Source of the DNA: Candidatus Brevefilum sp.
GTDB taxonomy: Bacteria; Chloroflexota; Anaerolineae; Anaerolineales; Anaerolineaceae
Length of the DNA stretch: 64,000 nt
Direction: 5' to 3'
Assembly (NCBI GenBank): GCA_029210815.1
Contig: JARGGB010000007.1
Coordinates: 2,550-66,549 of the forward strand
The translations under genes were made by a program, and so were the position numbers. Shown in pieces: positions 35,275 to 44,239 of the stretch. A model generated the notes under the pieces. That model saw only the letters and a list, made by a program, of their open reading frames with translations. It searched no databases and had not been told where the DNA came from. Positions within the stretch are counted from its first letter, which is position 1; each line of letters opens with the position of its first letter.

Positions 35275-37002
35275 TTAATAATCAATACGCTTATTATTCT
35301 GCCAGATTTTGAAATCCTGAAGGATAGAATCGCCAATAAATTCTCTCAAAATGGAATTATCGGGGATAAACTTCTGGTCAGTCGGTAAAAACCACTGCAG
35401 GAACTTGAACAATCGTTTTGCCTCGATATATTCCCGGGTCCCATAAGGAACCTGCCGTAATAACGGTTCAACAAGGGGTTTAAGCGCGGTAAGCTCATAT
35501 GCTAAAGCGGAATTAAACATCACATCTGCATTTTCCTGGTAAGGGAAAATGTGGCGCTTTTCACCGCGTCGAACCATCTCCCAATTACTGATGGTTTGCT
35601 TCGCGCTGTATCCCCTATCGCGAGCATCGCGTAAAATGCGCCTCAGCTCCCGGGTGTCCGTTGTCGAAATTCGGTTGTGCCGATCAAGGTTCAACTGGGT
35701 CAGGCAAGAGACATAAATCCTGAAAGTTTGTTCAGGCGGAAATCCTTCAAGAAGCTTGGGGTTCAGCCCGTGAATGCCTTCCAAAATAATCACCTGCCCT
35801 GGTGTAAGTTTTACAGTTTCGCCGGGTTTATTCAAACCTACATGGAAATCATACCTTCGCAGCTGCACTTCTTTGCCTGCGGTTAATTCCTGAATGTGCT
35901 GGTTAAGCAATGCGCGATTGAGAGCATCGATGTGTTCAAAATCGAGATTTCCATCTTCATCACGCGGCGTATCTTCCCGGTTCACAAAATAATTATCCAT
36001 TTCAAGGGCAAAGGGAGAAATACCTTCTGTTAATAGTTGAATGGTTAACCGTTTTGCAAATGTCGTTTTACCAGAGGAACTTGGTCCCGCAATCAGAATG
36101 ACTTTTATTTGGTCCTTTTTCTTACGAATCTCATTGGCTAATCGAGAGATTTGCTGAGCATGCAAAGCTTCTGAAACAAGGATCACCTCATTGATCCGAC
36201 CGTCTTTGATAGCGTCATTTAAGGCACCCACGCTTTGAATGCCAAGGGTCTCCAACCATTCCCCATATTGACGAAATGAGGTCAGCAGTTGTGGGTAACT
36301 CGGCATGGGCGAAAGTTCACTCGGTGCATGTCGACGAGGAAATTGGATCACAAAGCCATTACCCACCAGGCTTAAATTGAACCATTTGAGATACCCGGAA
36401 GAAGGAACCATGTATCCATGGTGGTAATCTCTTTTACCGCGTAATGAATACAGGACCAAAAAGTCATCGCTGCGGTAGTTTAATAAACGCAGTTTGTCTT
36501 CCTGCTGATGCTTTCTAAAGAAACTTTTTGCGTCTTCAAGTGCTACTTTTTCTCTAATCAAAGGCTCATCTGCATCAACAATCTCTCGCATGACAGCTTC
36601 AAGTTTCACCAGGTCCTGTTCTTTAAAGGGTTCACTCTCAGGCACATGGCAAAAATAAGCACCAGAAGAAACCGAATGATCAATGGTCAGGGACCATTTT
36701 GGGAACAACTCAATGAAAGCAACTTCTAGCAAGAAGGTCAATGAACGCCTGTAAATCCGCGCCCCATCTGAGTTCCCCATATCAATTGGGGTGACTTTTG
36801 CATCTGCTGACACAGGAAATGTCAATTCACGCAGATCATTATTCACAATTGCACCAACGATTTGTGGTTTTTCCGGATCCTGGTAAGCCCGCATAAAGTC
36901 GCCAATGGGCGTGTATCGTGGTCCGCTCATTACGGTACCATCGTCTACAATGACCTCAACCGTGTCACGCATCTTTTCATTAATCTTTATTGCTTTATCC
37001 AT
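35275..37002 (-). CDS. TGS-domain nucleoside (uridine) kinase-like protein
   Basis: A 575-residue protein with a threonyl-tRNA-synthetase-like N-terminal half (TGS-like residues 10-75; then SLTFLLEVAFIELFPKWSL and a His-rich VSSGAYFCHV region like the ThrRS editing/second additional domain) and a C-terminal phosphoribulokinase/uridine kinase domain. Walker A GPSSSGKT is at 306-313, followed by LEMDNYF, RRYDFHVG and IILEGIHGLNP. Known relatives such as the Thermotoga family are annotated as uridine kinase-like. The ATG 37002 follows GGGAG. No tRNA synthetase activity is expected because the class II catalytic core is missing. Confidence 0.88.
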   Translation of the reverse strand: MDKAIKINEKMRDTVEVIVDDGTVMSGPRYTPIGDFMRAYQDPEKPQIVGAIVNNDLRELTFPVSADAKVTPIDMGNSDGARIYRRSLTFLLEVAFIELFPKWSLTIDHSVSSGAYFCHVPESEPFKEQDLVKLEAVMREIVDADEPLIREKVALEDAKSFFRKHQQEDKLRLLNYRSDDFLVLYSLRGKRDYHHGYMVPSSGYLKWFNLSLVGNGFVIQFPRRHAPSELSPMPSYPQLLTSFRQYGEWLETLGIQSVGALNDAIKDGRINEVILVSEALHAQQISRLANEIRKKKDQIKVILIAGPSSSGKTTFAKRLTIQLLTEGISPFALEMDNYFVNREDTPRDEDGNLDFEHIDALNRALLNQHIQELTAGKEVQLRRYDFHVGLNKPGETVKLTPGQVIILEGIHGLNPKLLEGFPPEQTFRIYVSCLTQLNLDRHNRISTTDTRELRRILRDARDRGYSAKQTISNWEMVRRGEKRHIFPYQENADVMFNSALAYELTALKPLVEPLLRQVPYGTREYIEAKRLFKFLQWFLPTDQKFIPDNSILREFIGDSILQDFKIWQNNKRIDY

Positions 37003-37054
37003 GATCTCCCTTCGGTATCTCAACCAGTATTTTCGGTTTAAGTGGACTAATATT

Positions 37055-40000
37055 CTAATCCAAATTTGAAATTAGTATGGGAACCTGGGCGAAATCATCC
37101 GGGGTCAGGGAATCAAGCGAACCAGTCTTGCTTGGATAATCACCTAAAATGTCCGTCTGGTTTAAATCAGATCCTTCAGGCAAGATCAAATCAATGATTC
37201 GTGTATGATTGACATCGCCTGTTGAACCGCCGAATACCCATTGTGCGGATTGCAGACTGACATCTCTCACCCGCCAAACGCCTTCTGCAGGATAGCCTTC
37301 CTGGCTGAGCACTGCTGCAGCATAAGCCCAGGTCGCAGGGTCACCCTCGGGTAAAAAGCTTAAAGGAACGCGTATGGTAACAAGGTTTTGATTAGAATCC
37401 ACCACAATTTTCATTGAACTTGATGCTTCTGAATAATCCTTTGGTTCGAGCGAATCCGGATCACTCTGAACTACTTGCGATGTCCAGCCCTCTGCCCAAA
37501 TCGCGTACTCCCAGCCGAAGCCTTCTTCAAGGGATGCATTACGCCCGGGCAGCAGTTTCCTGGCGCCCGAGCCTTCACCGGGGTCAGTATCGATATAAAC
37601 ATCCATCGTTTGCAGCGATAAACCAATCGGGGAACCCCATGGATTCTCGACCGGACCAACAAAATTAAAATTAATCACAAGGTTCTCTGAATCGGTGCCA
37701 ACAGAAAAAGCCTGGACGTCAAAAACAGAATCCTTGAAAACAGCATCATTCGGATAAGTGTAAGTCCCGGGTCCGTAATCATCGCCTACAGGATCCTGAA
37801 CCTCTAAAAAGACAGCCGTCCCACCAAGGTCCGGTATCAACATCTGTGCAGGACCAGATAATGGAATTTGATCGCCATCGGGTTCAACAATAACCTTGAA
37901 TTTGAGCAAATCGCCTGCTCTCAAGTCCCCTAAAAGATTTAAAGGCAGCGCTAATTCAGCCATGCCCTGTCCTGAAACACCCTGACCTGCCTCCCCTTCC
38001 ATTTGAACCCATTGATCATCTTCAACCTGGTATAGCACCAGTGCGCTATCCGAGGGTGACCAGGTGAGCAATTTATTCGCCCTGAACCCTAAGACGGACT
38101 CCGACTCAAGACTTAAGGCACGTTTCCCAGTTTCCAATCCCGGGACTGAAAAATAAACACTGAACTGCCTGGCACCAACAGCACCTTCAAAATCAAAGCG
38201 CAAATACAGGTTTTCTTCATCCAGGCTCGTATACATGCCAGAAATCGCCGCAGCTTCTGAAGCTTCATAAAACGCAGCTGTCTCCCAGGCAGGCTCATCC
38301 TCACCATCCACTAATGGTGAAGCGATCCCACTCATCGACCGCGTCGCACTGACGGGCTGCGCTTCGATCACCGGGACACTCACGAAGCCAGGCACGTCAA
38401 GCCCCAGGGATTCGTAAACACCTGCTAACAAAGCCCGGTAACCCTCATCAAAATAGCTGTCCTGCCCTGAATCCTGGTCAGCGCCATACCACCAGAACCA
38501 GTCCGAACCCTCAGCCAAATACATAAAATCAAAGGCTTCAGCAATCGCTTCTTCACTGGCGCTTTCCTCACCGGTTTCATAAAGACTCAGATCATCCCGC
38601 ACCTGTGCCAGATAATCCCAGGCAACAGCTTCTTCACCCTCACCGATCCAGGTATCGTAATTGGGACTGAACCACGCACCGGGGAAGAGGTCATCCAGCT
38701 CTCGCTGCTCAGGGAACATTTCGAGATAATTCGATGGTGTGACCGTTTCCAAAACCTCACTTTCAGCAAATTTGCTGTACAGCGCGTGGAAGAAATCGTT
38801 GCCGTCGTTTTTATAATGCTCCCAGGCGTTTTCGCCATCGAGGATAATGCTGACAATATGCGGACCTTCACTCCCACTTGCCTGGAAATCTGCCTGGATC
38901 CCTTCAAGGTGGCTAATCAGATCCTGGGCAGCAGCTTCACCATCCATGCCTGAATAATCAAAACCAATCCGATCGGAAAGGCTGCCGTCCCTGAAGAAGA
39001 CCGCAACCTTCGTTCCATCTTCAGCAGAGACATAATATGGTCGATAAAGATCATCCGGCTGCTGTACAAAACCCTGCGAATCCCGTGTGAAGGAATCAAT
39101 ACCAAGGGATTTCGCCAATACCGGCTCACCGGTTTGCATAAAGGTATACCCTGCATCAGCCACCAGTGGGACGATGGCTTGTGCCACAGACCCCTCACCC
39201 GGCCAAAGCCCTCTTACTTCACGACCAAAATTCTCTTCATACATTTCAACACTAATCTCAAGATGGGTTTCAGCATCCTGCGGATAGCTGAAATCTGCTT
39301 CTGGCATCTCCGCACCCGGGTTACCAATCAGCGCCAATTCAATATCATAAATGAGCGGGAGGATGGGATGGGCATAAGGCGTTGTGGTCACTTCAATTTG
39401 GCCTGCATCCTGCAATTCCTTGTGATAAGGGATCACCGATTGGAGGACTTCAAGCACTTTTGTAAACAGGATGTCTTTATCTTCTTGCGTAAAATTCTCG
39501 CCTTTTTCCACAAGTGCCAGAAGCGGTTCCTGGCTTAAGTATTCCGGGTCAAACCAGGCGAGGTTGAACCAAACCTGCAGATCCATAAAATCCTGTTCCG
39601 TAAAGGTATCTAAAGCCGCCTGAACACTGGCTTGATCGCCGCCGCCCCGTTTATCCAATAATGCCTGATAACGTGGATACCTTGCAATGATATTATCCCA
39701 GTTGGCATCGAAAAACCGCTCCAGGATAAACTGCTTCTCTTCCAAAGTCAGCTCAGATACAGGTTTTTCTGCCAACACCCAGTAAATATCTTTGGCACCA
39801 TTTGCCAGGTCATTTATCTGGCGAATTAAAGATGGTGTCAGGTTGAAACTAACCTGAACATCCTCGTATGCGGCGATCTTCTCAGCCATATCCAGGTAAT
39901 CTTTCGTGGCATGAACGCGCACCCAGGGACGAGTATAGATCCCATCAGCATCCTTGTAATAAAGCGGTTGATGCTGATGCCATGTAAGGTTGACATACAG

Positions 40001-40186
40001 GATTTGAGGTTCGTCTTCAACAAGCTCTGTTTCCTCCACCTCAATTGGCTGTTCTTCTGCTTCTGGCGTATCCGCTACCGGGGCTGAAGTTGGCTCTTCA
40101 GGTGTGTCGGCTGCTTGGGGTGCACAGGCACCCAAAAGAATACTTGCTAAAACAAGAATGACAATTAAATTGAAATGCTTTTTCAT
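37055..40186 (-). CDS. Extracellular GH57 lipoprotein with C-terminal DOMON-like domains
   Basis: A 1043-residue lipoprotein with lipobox LLGAC near residue 20 and an acidic Pro/Glu linker. The GH57 barrel begins LYVNLTWHQHQPLYYKDADG and carries the nucleophile region RGLWPGEGSVAQA (catalytic Glu) and the acid Asp in IILDGENAWEHYKND. Behind it lie ASPLVDGEDEPAWETAAFYEA and a glucodextranase-like C-terminal part (DPVGDDYGPGTYTYP, VQAFSVGTDSENLVINF), probably beta-sandwich carbohydrate-binding or DOMON-like. The enzyme likely degrades alpha-glucans such as starch, pullulan or glycogen outside the membrane. Oligosaccharides could feed the GH15/glk genes at 16.8-19.8 kb. Confidence 0.93.
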   Translation of the reverse strand: MKKHFNLIVILVLASILLGACAPQAADTPEEPTSAPVADTPEAEEQPIEVEETELVEDEPQILYVNLTWHQHQPLYYKDADGIYTRPWVRVHATKDYLDMAEKIAAYEDVQVSFNLTPSLIRQINDLANGAKDIYWVLAEKPVSELTLEEKQFILERFFDANWDNIIARYPRYQALLDKRGGGDQASVQAALDTFTEQDFMDLQVWFNLAWFDPEYLSQEPLLALVEKGENFTQEDKDILFTKVLEVLQSVIPYHKELQDAGQIEVTTTPYAHPILPLIYDIELALIGNPGAEMPEADFSYPQDAETHLEISVEMYEENFGREVRGLWPGEGSVAQAIVPLVADAGYTFMQTGEPVLAKSLGIDSFTRDSQGFVQQPDDLYRPYYVSAEDGTKVAVFFRDGSLSDRIGFDYSGMDGEAAAQDLISHLEGIQADFQASGSEGPHIVSIILDGENAWEHYKNDGNDFFHALYSKFAESEVLETVTPSNYLEMFPEQRELDDLFPGAWFSPNYDTWIGEGEEAVAWDYLAQVRDDLSLYETGEESASEEAIAEAFDFMYLAEGSDWFWWYGADQDSGQDSYFDEGYRALLAGVYESLGLDVPGFVSVPVIEAQPVSATRSMSGIASPLVDGEDEPAWETAAFYEASEAAAISGMYTSLDEENLYLRFDFEGAVGARQFSVYFSVPGLETGKRALSLESESVLGFRANKLLTWSPSDSALVLYQVEDDQWVQMEGEAGQGVSGQGMAELALPLNLLGDLRAGDLLKFKVIVEPDGDQIPLSGPAQMLIPDLGGTAVFLEVQDPVGDDYGPGTYTYPNDAVFKDSVFDVQAFSVGTDSENLVINFNFVGPVENPWGSPIGLSLQTMDVYIDTDPGEGSGARKLLPGRNASLEEGFGWEYAIWAEGWTSQVVQSDPDSLEPKDYSEASSSMKIVVDSNQNLVTIRVPLSFLPEGDPATWAYAAAVLSQEGYPAEGVWRVRDVSLQSAQWVFGGSTGDVNHTRIIDLILPEGSDLNQTDILGDYPSKTGSLDSLTPDDFAQVPILISNLD

Positions 40187-40461
40187 GGGAAAAGCTCCTT
40201 TTAATCCAAAAATAATTTAAGCTTACAATACAATTTTACTTGAAAATTCTACACAGGCGTTCAATTGAATTGTTCGTAAGGATTGTCTTTTTGCTTTCCA
40301 TTAAGCAAAGAAATTGGCGAAAAATTTCCCGAACAATGAATGGTTAACCAAGCCCTAATGACAAATGCCAGGATATTTATCCTCAGAACCCGATTTTCCA
40401 GTTTCCCCAAAATGGACTGAGATTAGAACATGTTGGATAAAAAAGCTGAATCAGGAACAAA
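40187..40461. other. Intergenic stretch, no feature recognised
   Basis: About 275 bases upstream of the GH57 gene (-) and downstream of the N-acetyltransferase-like gene. It is AT-rich and must hold the GH57 promoter on the minus strand, but I could not locate a convincing -10/-35 pair. Confidence 0.3.
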
Positions 40462-41583
40462 TCACAAAAACTTCTCATATAAACGATGCGTTTTATGAAA
40501 GTCAATGTCAAAATTGGAAACCTCAAGCAGGATATTGATGTTCTCTTCACGCAATTGCAATAATTCTGCCTGGTCATAGCGGCTGCCCTGCATAACGCTG
40601 TTGTAGACCTCACTCAGCAAAATTGCAGTGCCGCCCATTCGTTGATAATCCTCAATGATACCAATGCCATTTAGAATGATTCGGCTCGTACGTTTGCTTT
40701 CCAATAAAATTTTCGCCCAGCCCGTCGGGAATAGGCGCCCATTCGCCTTCTGAAGACCATCGCTAATGTTTGGGTACCCAAGCATCCACCCCACTGGTTT
40801 ATCATCTTTGTAAAGAAGCTTCACCAATTTTGGGTCTGCGATCCAAAGCAGTTGTGACACCATGGCGTTCATATCACCATCTGTGATTGGCGGGTTTCCT
40901 GCCGGTCCTGCCAGTGAATTATTGTACAAAACTTTAAAATCATTGATGACTGATTTTAATTCTGCCCTCGTTTTTAACCGGGGCGACCAAAAGCCAAGGC
41001 GTTTTTTAACCAGCTCTGCCGCTCTCATCACTTTTTCCGGAAAATCTGTGTTCCGATCAATACGTCCTGTAAAAACATCCTTTACTTTCTTAAAACCAAG
41101 CCCTTCAACAAAACCCGGGTAATAATCCGGGTTATAAGGCTGCCCAAAAGCCGGCTGGTATTCAAAACCTTTCAACAGCATCCCAAAACCATCTAAAACC
41201 ATCAGACCTTTTGGTCCAAGTATGTGATTCAACCCCTGGCTTTTTGCCCAATCAAACCCCCAGGAGAAAAGCGCGTCTGCAGCATCAGGATCATCAACCG
41301 TTTCAAAGTAATAAAAAAATGCCGTTTTACTCTGGTGAAAATCATTGTACCGATGATTGTTAACCACAGCCAATCGCCCCAGGGTTTCGCCATTCTCATT
41401 CTGGGCGAGGATGAAGGCAGCATCGCCGTAATTATAAAAAGGATAAATGGGATCAAAGATCTTCTTCATCTCCGACCGCATCGGGGGAACCCATTGATAT
41501 GTATTTTGATAAAGCTTGAAGGGAAAATCAATAAATTGTTGGATGGCTTTTCGATCACCACTTGTAACTTGTTTAATTTTCAT
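40462..41583 (-). CDS. GNAT-like protein related to E. coli YghO
   Basis: A 373-residue protein that begins IKQVTSGDRKAIQQFIDFPFKLYQ, with WVPPMRSEMKKIFDP. It ends with a second acyltransferase-like half containing MLGYPNISDGLQKANGRLFP and GIGIIEDYQRMGGTAILLSEVY, where the Q/RxxGxG/A-type acetyl-CoA loop is degenerate. This fits the YghO-like branch of the GNAT superfamily, whose substrate is unknown. The ATG 41583 is chosen because an upstream frame (to 41661) adds only hydrophobic residues without a ribosome site. Confidence 0.72.
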   Translation of the reverse strand: MKIKQVTSGDRKAIQQFIDFPFKLYQNTYQWVPPMRSEMKKIFDPIYPFYNYGDAAFILAQNENGETLGRLAVVNNHRYNDFHQSKTAFFYYFETVDDPDAADALFSWGFDWAKSQGLNHILGPKGLMVLDGFGMLLKGFEYQPAFGQPYNPDYYPGFVEGLGFKKVKDVFTGRIDRNTDFPEKVMRAAELVKKRLGFWSPRLKTRAELKSVINDFKVLYNNSLAGPAGNPPITDGDMNAMVSQLLWIADPKLVKLLYKDDKPVGWMLGYPNISDGLQKANGRLFPTGWAKILLESKRTSRIILNGIGIIEDYQRMGGTAILLSEVYNSVMQGSRYDQAELLQLREENINILLEVSNFDIDFHKTHRLYEKFL

Positions 41584-41662
41584 GTTGTCCGAATACCTGT
41601 CATAATCAAATAAGGTCAATAGTACAGTAAACCGCTGTTTAATCCATATGCAATTCATCAAA

Positions 41663-41682
41663 AAAGACCTCGAAAGGTCTTT
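41663..41682 (-). terminator. Terminator of the ConA-like lipoprotein gene
   Basis: Read on the minus strand, AAAGACCT and AGGTCTTT form an 8-bp stem with a stable TTCG tetraloop, followed by T residues. It lies 41 bases after the stop of the lipoprotein gene. Confidence 0.75.
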
Positions 41683-41723
41683 CTTTTATTATCAATCAAT
41701 AATCTTAGCACATTGGGTCGATC

Positions 41724-42566
41724 TTAGGGCAGATTCCAGTAGTGGAGTTGATCAACACGGACGGTATATCCCGGTGTCTCAGAATAGGCAATCAGAAACC
41801 CAGTGTAACCCTCGCCTGATAGCGTAATATCCGCGGCGGTTCCGATTTCACTGCCGTCAAAATAAAACCTGAAAGATGAACCCTCCATCCAAATTCCAAT
41901 TCGGTGAGATTCAGTCCAATCTTCAGACAATGCAGGTAACTCGTTGAATGCGAGAATTTCAATGATTTCCACATGCGGTGCCATTCTGAAGAAACCCCAG
42001 CGTCCATCACAGGTGAGACTGATAAAATAAAATTGCTCTCCATCCGTGCTCGCCCTGACAGCAACGCCAAACCGATCAAATCCCCCACAATCTTCCATTT
42101 CAACACTTGCTTCAAGATACGCATCTTTTAATCTCGGGGAAGAAACCCACCAGCTGTGCCAGTTCGGATTAAGTCTTGATGTAATATTCAAATAGCCATC
42201 CGAAGTTTCAAAAAGCGCCTGTTCCGATTCGAAATCCCAAGGGCTGGATGAGCCGTTGAAATCGTAAGCCCAGGCAGGTGAACCCAGCAAAATAGCTGGA
42301 TCTGAAAGATCCTGGGTCGCAGTGGGAATGGACGTTTGCGTGAGTGTTGGTGTGGGCGTCTCAGGTATCGGAACTTCTGTGGATGTTGGGCTTGGCATGA
42401 GGGTTTCAGTAGGTGGAAGGGTGCTGTAAAGCGCAGTCTCGGTCAATATAATAGAAACCTGGGTTCCCAAAACATCCTCTGTTGGCACGGTTTCTTCAGT
42501 GATGCCGCAGCTTGAAAGAAGTAACAGTATAAGGATTAATAAATATATCGAACCTGACCGCTTCAT
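41724..42566 (-). CDS. Lipoprotein with Thr/Pro linker and ConA-like lectin domain (paralogue A)
   Basis: A 280-residue lipoprotein: a signal peptide with lipobox LLSSC, then a long Thr/Pro/Ser linker (about residues 25-95) and a C-terminal beta-sandwich-like domain. That domain carries YDFNGSSSPWDFE, DAYLEASVEMEDCGG, FISLTCDGRWGFFR and the final VRVDQLHYWNLP. It resembles concanavalin-A-like/DUF1080-type modules. A paralogue lies at 44240-45160. The start is placed at ATG 42566. It is divergent from the alpha-oxoamine synthase gene. Possible roles are glycan binding or cell-surface attachment. Confidence 0.7.
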   Translation of the reverse strand: MKRSGSIYLLILILLLLSSCGITEETVPTEDVLGTQVSIILTETALYSTLPPTETLMPSPTSTEVPIPETPTPTLTQTSIPTATQDLSDPAILLGSPAWAYDFNGSSSPWDFESEQALFETSDGYLNITSRLNPNWHSWWVSSPRLKDAYLEASVEMEDCGGFDRFGVAVRASTDGEQFYFISLTCDGRWGFFRMAPHVEIIEILAFNELPALSEDWTESHRIGIWMEGSSFRFYFDGSEIGTAADITLSGEGYTGFLIAYSETPGYTVRVDQLHYWNLP

Positions 42567-42661
42567 CTCAGCCTCCCAAATCGCTCGAAAGTATTGCAGT
42601 ACTACTAATATTATAAGAATTTCAGGTCTCAAAGGCAACTCGCGTGACTTATATGTTAATG

Positions 42662-42718
42662 TGATAAGTGTTATCATTAACCTATTATTGATTCATAGAT
42701 TCGAATTTCATGTATAAT
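42662..42718 (+). promoter_or_regulatory. Candidate operator palindrome and promoter upstream of the alpha-oxoamine synthase gene
   Basis: TGATAA-GTG-TTATCA forms an inverted repeat at 42662-42676. It is followed by TTGATT (42688-42693) and TATAAT (42713-42718), 19 bases apart. The -10 lies 37 bases before the ATG at 42755. It also lies in the region upstream of the divergent lipoprotein gene. Confidence 0.4.
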
Positions 42719-42754
42719 CTAACAGGTTATTTATTCTTGTAAAAGGCAGGTCAC

Positions 42755-43933
42755 ATGGACATCTTTAACAAATGTTTTGATTATTCAACCGTCAAAGAGG
42801 CGAAGGCAAGCGGCGTTTATCCTTATTTTATTCCCCTTGATGAAAACGAGGGCACAGAGGTCATCTTCAACGGCCGCCATATCATCATGTGCGGTTCTAA
42901 CAACTACCTTGGTTTGACGACTCACCCCAAGGTAAGGCAAGCCGCCGTTGATGCCATAGCAAGATATGGTACCAGCTGCACTGGGTCCCGATTTTTAAAT
43001 GGCAATTTAACCTTACACGAGACACTTGAAGAAGAGATTGCAGATTGGGTGGGCAAGGAAGCATCCCTTGTATTCTCAACCGGTATGCAGGTAAACCTTG
43101 GCACGATCAGCGCCCTGGTCGGCAGAGGCGACATCATCATCCTGGATAAAGACGACCACGCCAGTATCGTTGACGGCGCATTTCTAAGCGGCGGCAAGAT
43201 TGAACGCTATCGACACAATGACATGGACCATCTGGAACGGGTCCTTGAAAGCCTCCCCCAGGACAAGGGCAAATTGCTGGTGGTTGACGGCTTGTTCAGC
43301 ATGGAAGGGGACATCGCCCCGCTGCCTGAACTCGTGCCCTTATGTAAGGCATATGGTGTGCGCTTGATGGTTGATGATGCCCATGCCATGGGTGTCCTTG
43401 GCGGCGGACGCGGTACAGCTTTTCACTTTGGGATGACAGAAGATGTCGACCTGATCATGTCCACCTTCAGCAAATCCTTTGCATCCCTGGGCGGCTTTAT
43501 TGCTGGTGACAAAGACGTGATTGAATATGTTCAGCACCATGCCCGAAGCTTGATATTCAGCGCCAGCATCCCCCCATCCAATGCTGCTGCAGCCCTGGCT
43601 GCCCTTGAAGTGATGCGGGAGGAACCAGAACGGGTTGAGCGGGTCAACCAGATTGCAGAAATGATGCGTCGGGAATACCAGAATTTAGGATTTAACACCG
43701 GCACCTCCGTTACACCAGTGATCCCGATCATCATCGGTGATGACGAATTGACTTTTTTGACCTGGCGGATGCTGTTTGAAAACGGCGTATTCGTCAACCC
43801 GGTCATCTCTCCTGCAGTCTCCCCTGGAAGGCAGCTGCTCAGAACAAGTTATATGGCAACCCACACCGACGAGCAATTGAACAAAGTGCTTTCTATTTTC
43901 GAAAAAGTCGGAAAGCAGCTGGGATTGATATAA
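42755..43933 (+). CDS. Alpha-oxoamine synthase, serine palmitoyltransferase-like
   Basis: A 392-residue PLP enzyme of the KBL/BioF/SPT group. It has GSNNYLGLTTHPKVRQAA, CTGSRFLNGNL, LDKDDHASIVDGAFLSGG, VDDAHAMGVLGGGRGT and the PLP lysine in STFSKSFASLGGF. The N-terminal MDIFNKCFDYSTVKEAKA and the GTFSKSF-type loop resemble bacterial serine palmitoyltransferases of sphingolipid-making Bacteroidetes more than KBL or BioF. It has no acyl-carrier or fatty-acid genes beside it, so the call to SPT is moderate. It lies between two paralogous surface lipoproteins. Confidence 0.85.
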   Translation: MDIFNKCFDYSTVKEAKASGVYPYFIPLDENEGTEVIFNGRHIIMCGSNNYLGLTTHPKVRQAAVDAIARYGTSCTGSRFLNGNLTLHETLEEEIADWVGKEASLVFSTGMQVNLGTISALVGRGDIIILDKDDHASIVDGAFLSGGKIERYRHNDMDHLERVLESLPQDKGKLLVVDGLFSMEGDIAPLPELVPLCKAYGVRLMVDDAHAMGVLGGGRGTAFHFGMTEDVDLIMSTFSKSFASLGGFIAGDKDVIEYVQHHARSLIFSASIPPSNAAAALAALEVMREEPERVERVNQIAEMMRREYQNLGFNTGTSVTPVIPIIIGDDELTFLTWRMLFENGVFVNPVISPAVSPGRQLLRTSYMATHTDEQLNKVLSIFEKVGKQLGLI

Positions 43934-43972
43934 TAATTGCTCCTCTAAAAAATTAATATTCAAGATTTTTTC

Positions 43973-44215
43973 GTAGGGTGCGCACCGAATTTGTGCGCAC
44001 CAGTTTTTTAATCTCGGTTTAGTAATTTGTCTAGATCAAAAAGGGTTTATCCTAAGCGTACATTTAAGCCCCCTGTGCACTCCAAAAATAATTTCAGGTA
44101 AAACCCTCATCCCTCGCGAGTTTATAGCGGCTGTATCAATTAAGAAATGATTCCGCCATATGTTCATTTCATAGGAATTAAAAAAGGTGCGCAGAAAAAA
44201 AACTGCGCACCCTAC
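43973..44215. mobile_element. MITE-like element with terminal inverted repeats
   Basis: A 243-bp segment bounded by perfect 12-bp terminal inverted repeats, GTAGGGTGCGCA at 43973-43984 and TGCGCACCCTAC at 44204-44215. Each end is itself a hairpin: GGTGCGCAC/GTGCGCACC on the left and GGTGCGCAG/CTGCGCACC on the right. It encodes no protein. No clear target-site duplication was seen, so the call is structural. Confidence 0.6.
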
Positions 44216-44239
44216 TGCAATCATTATTAATTCAGAGAA

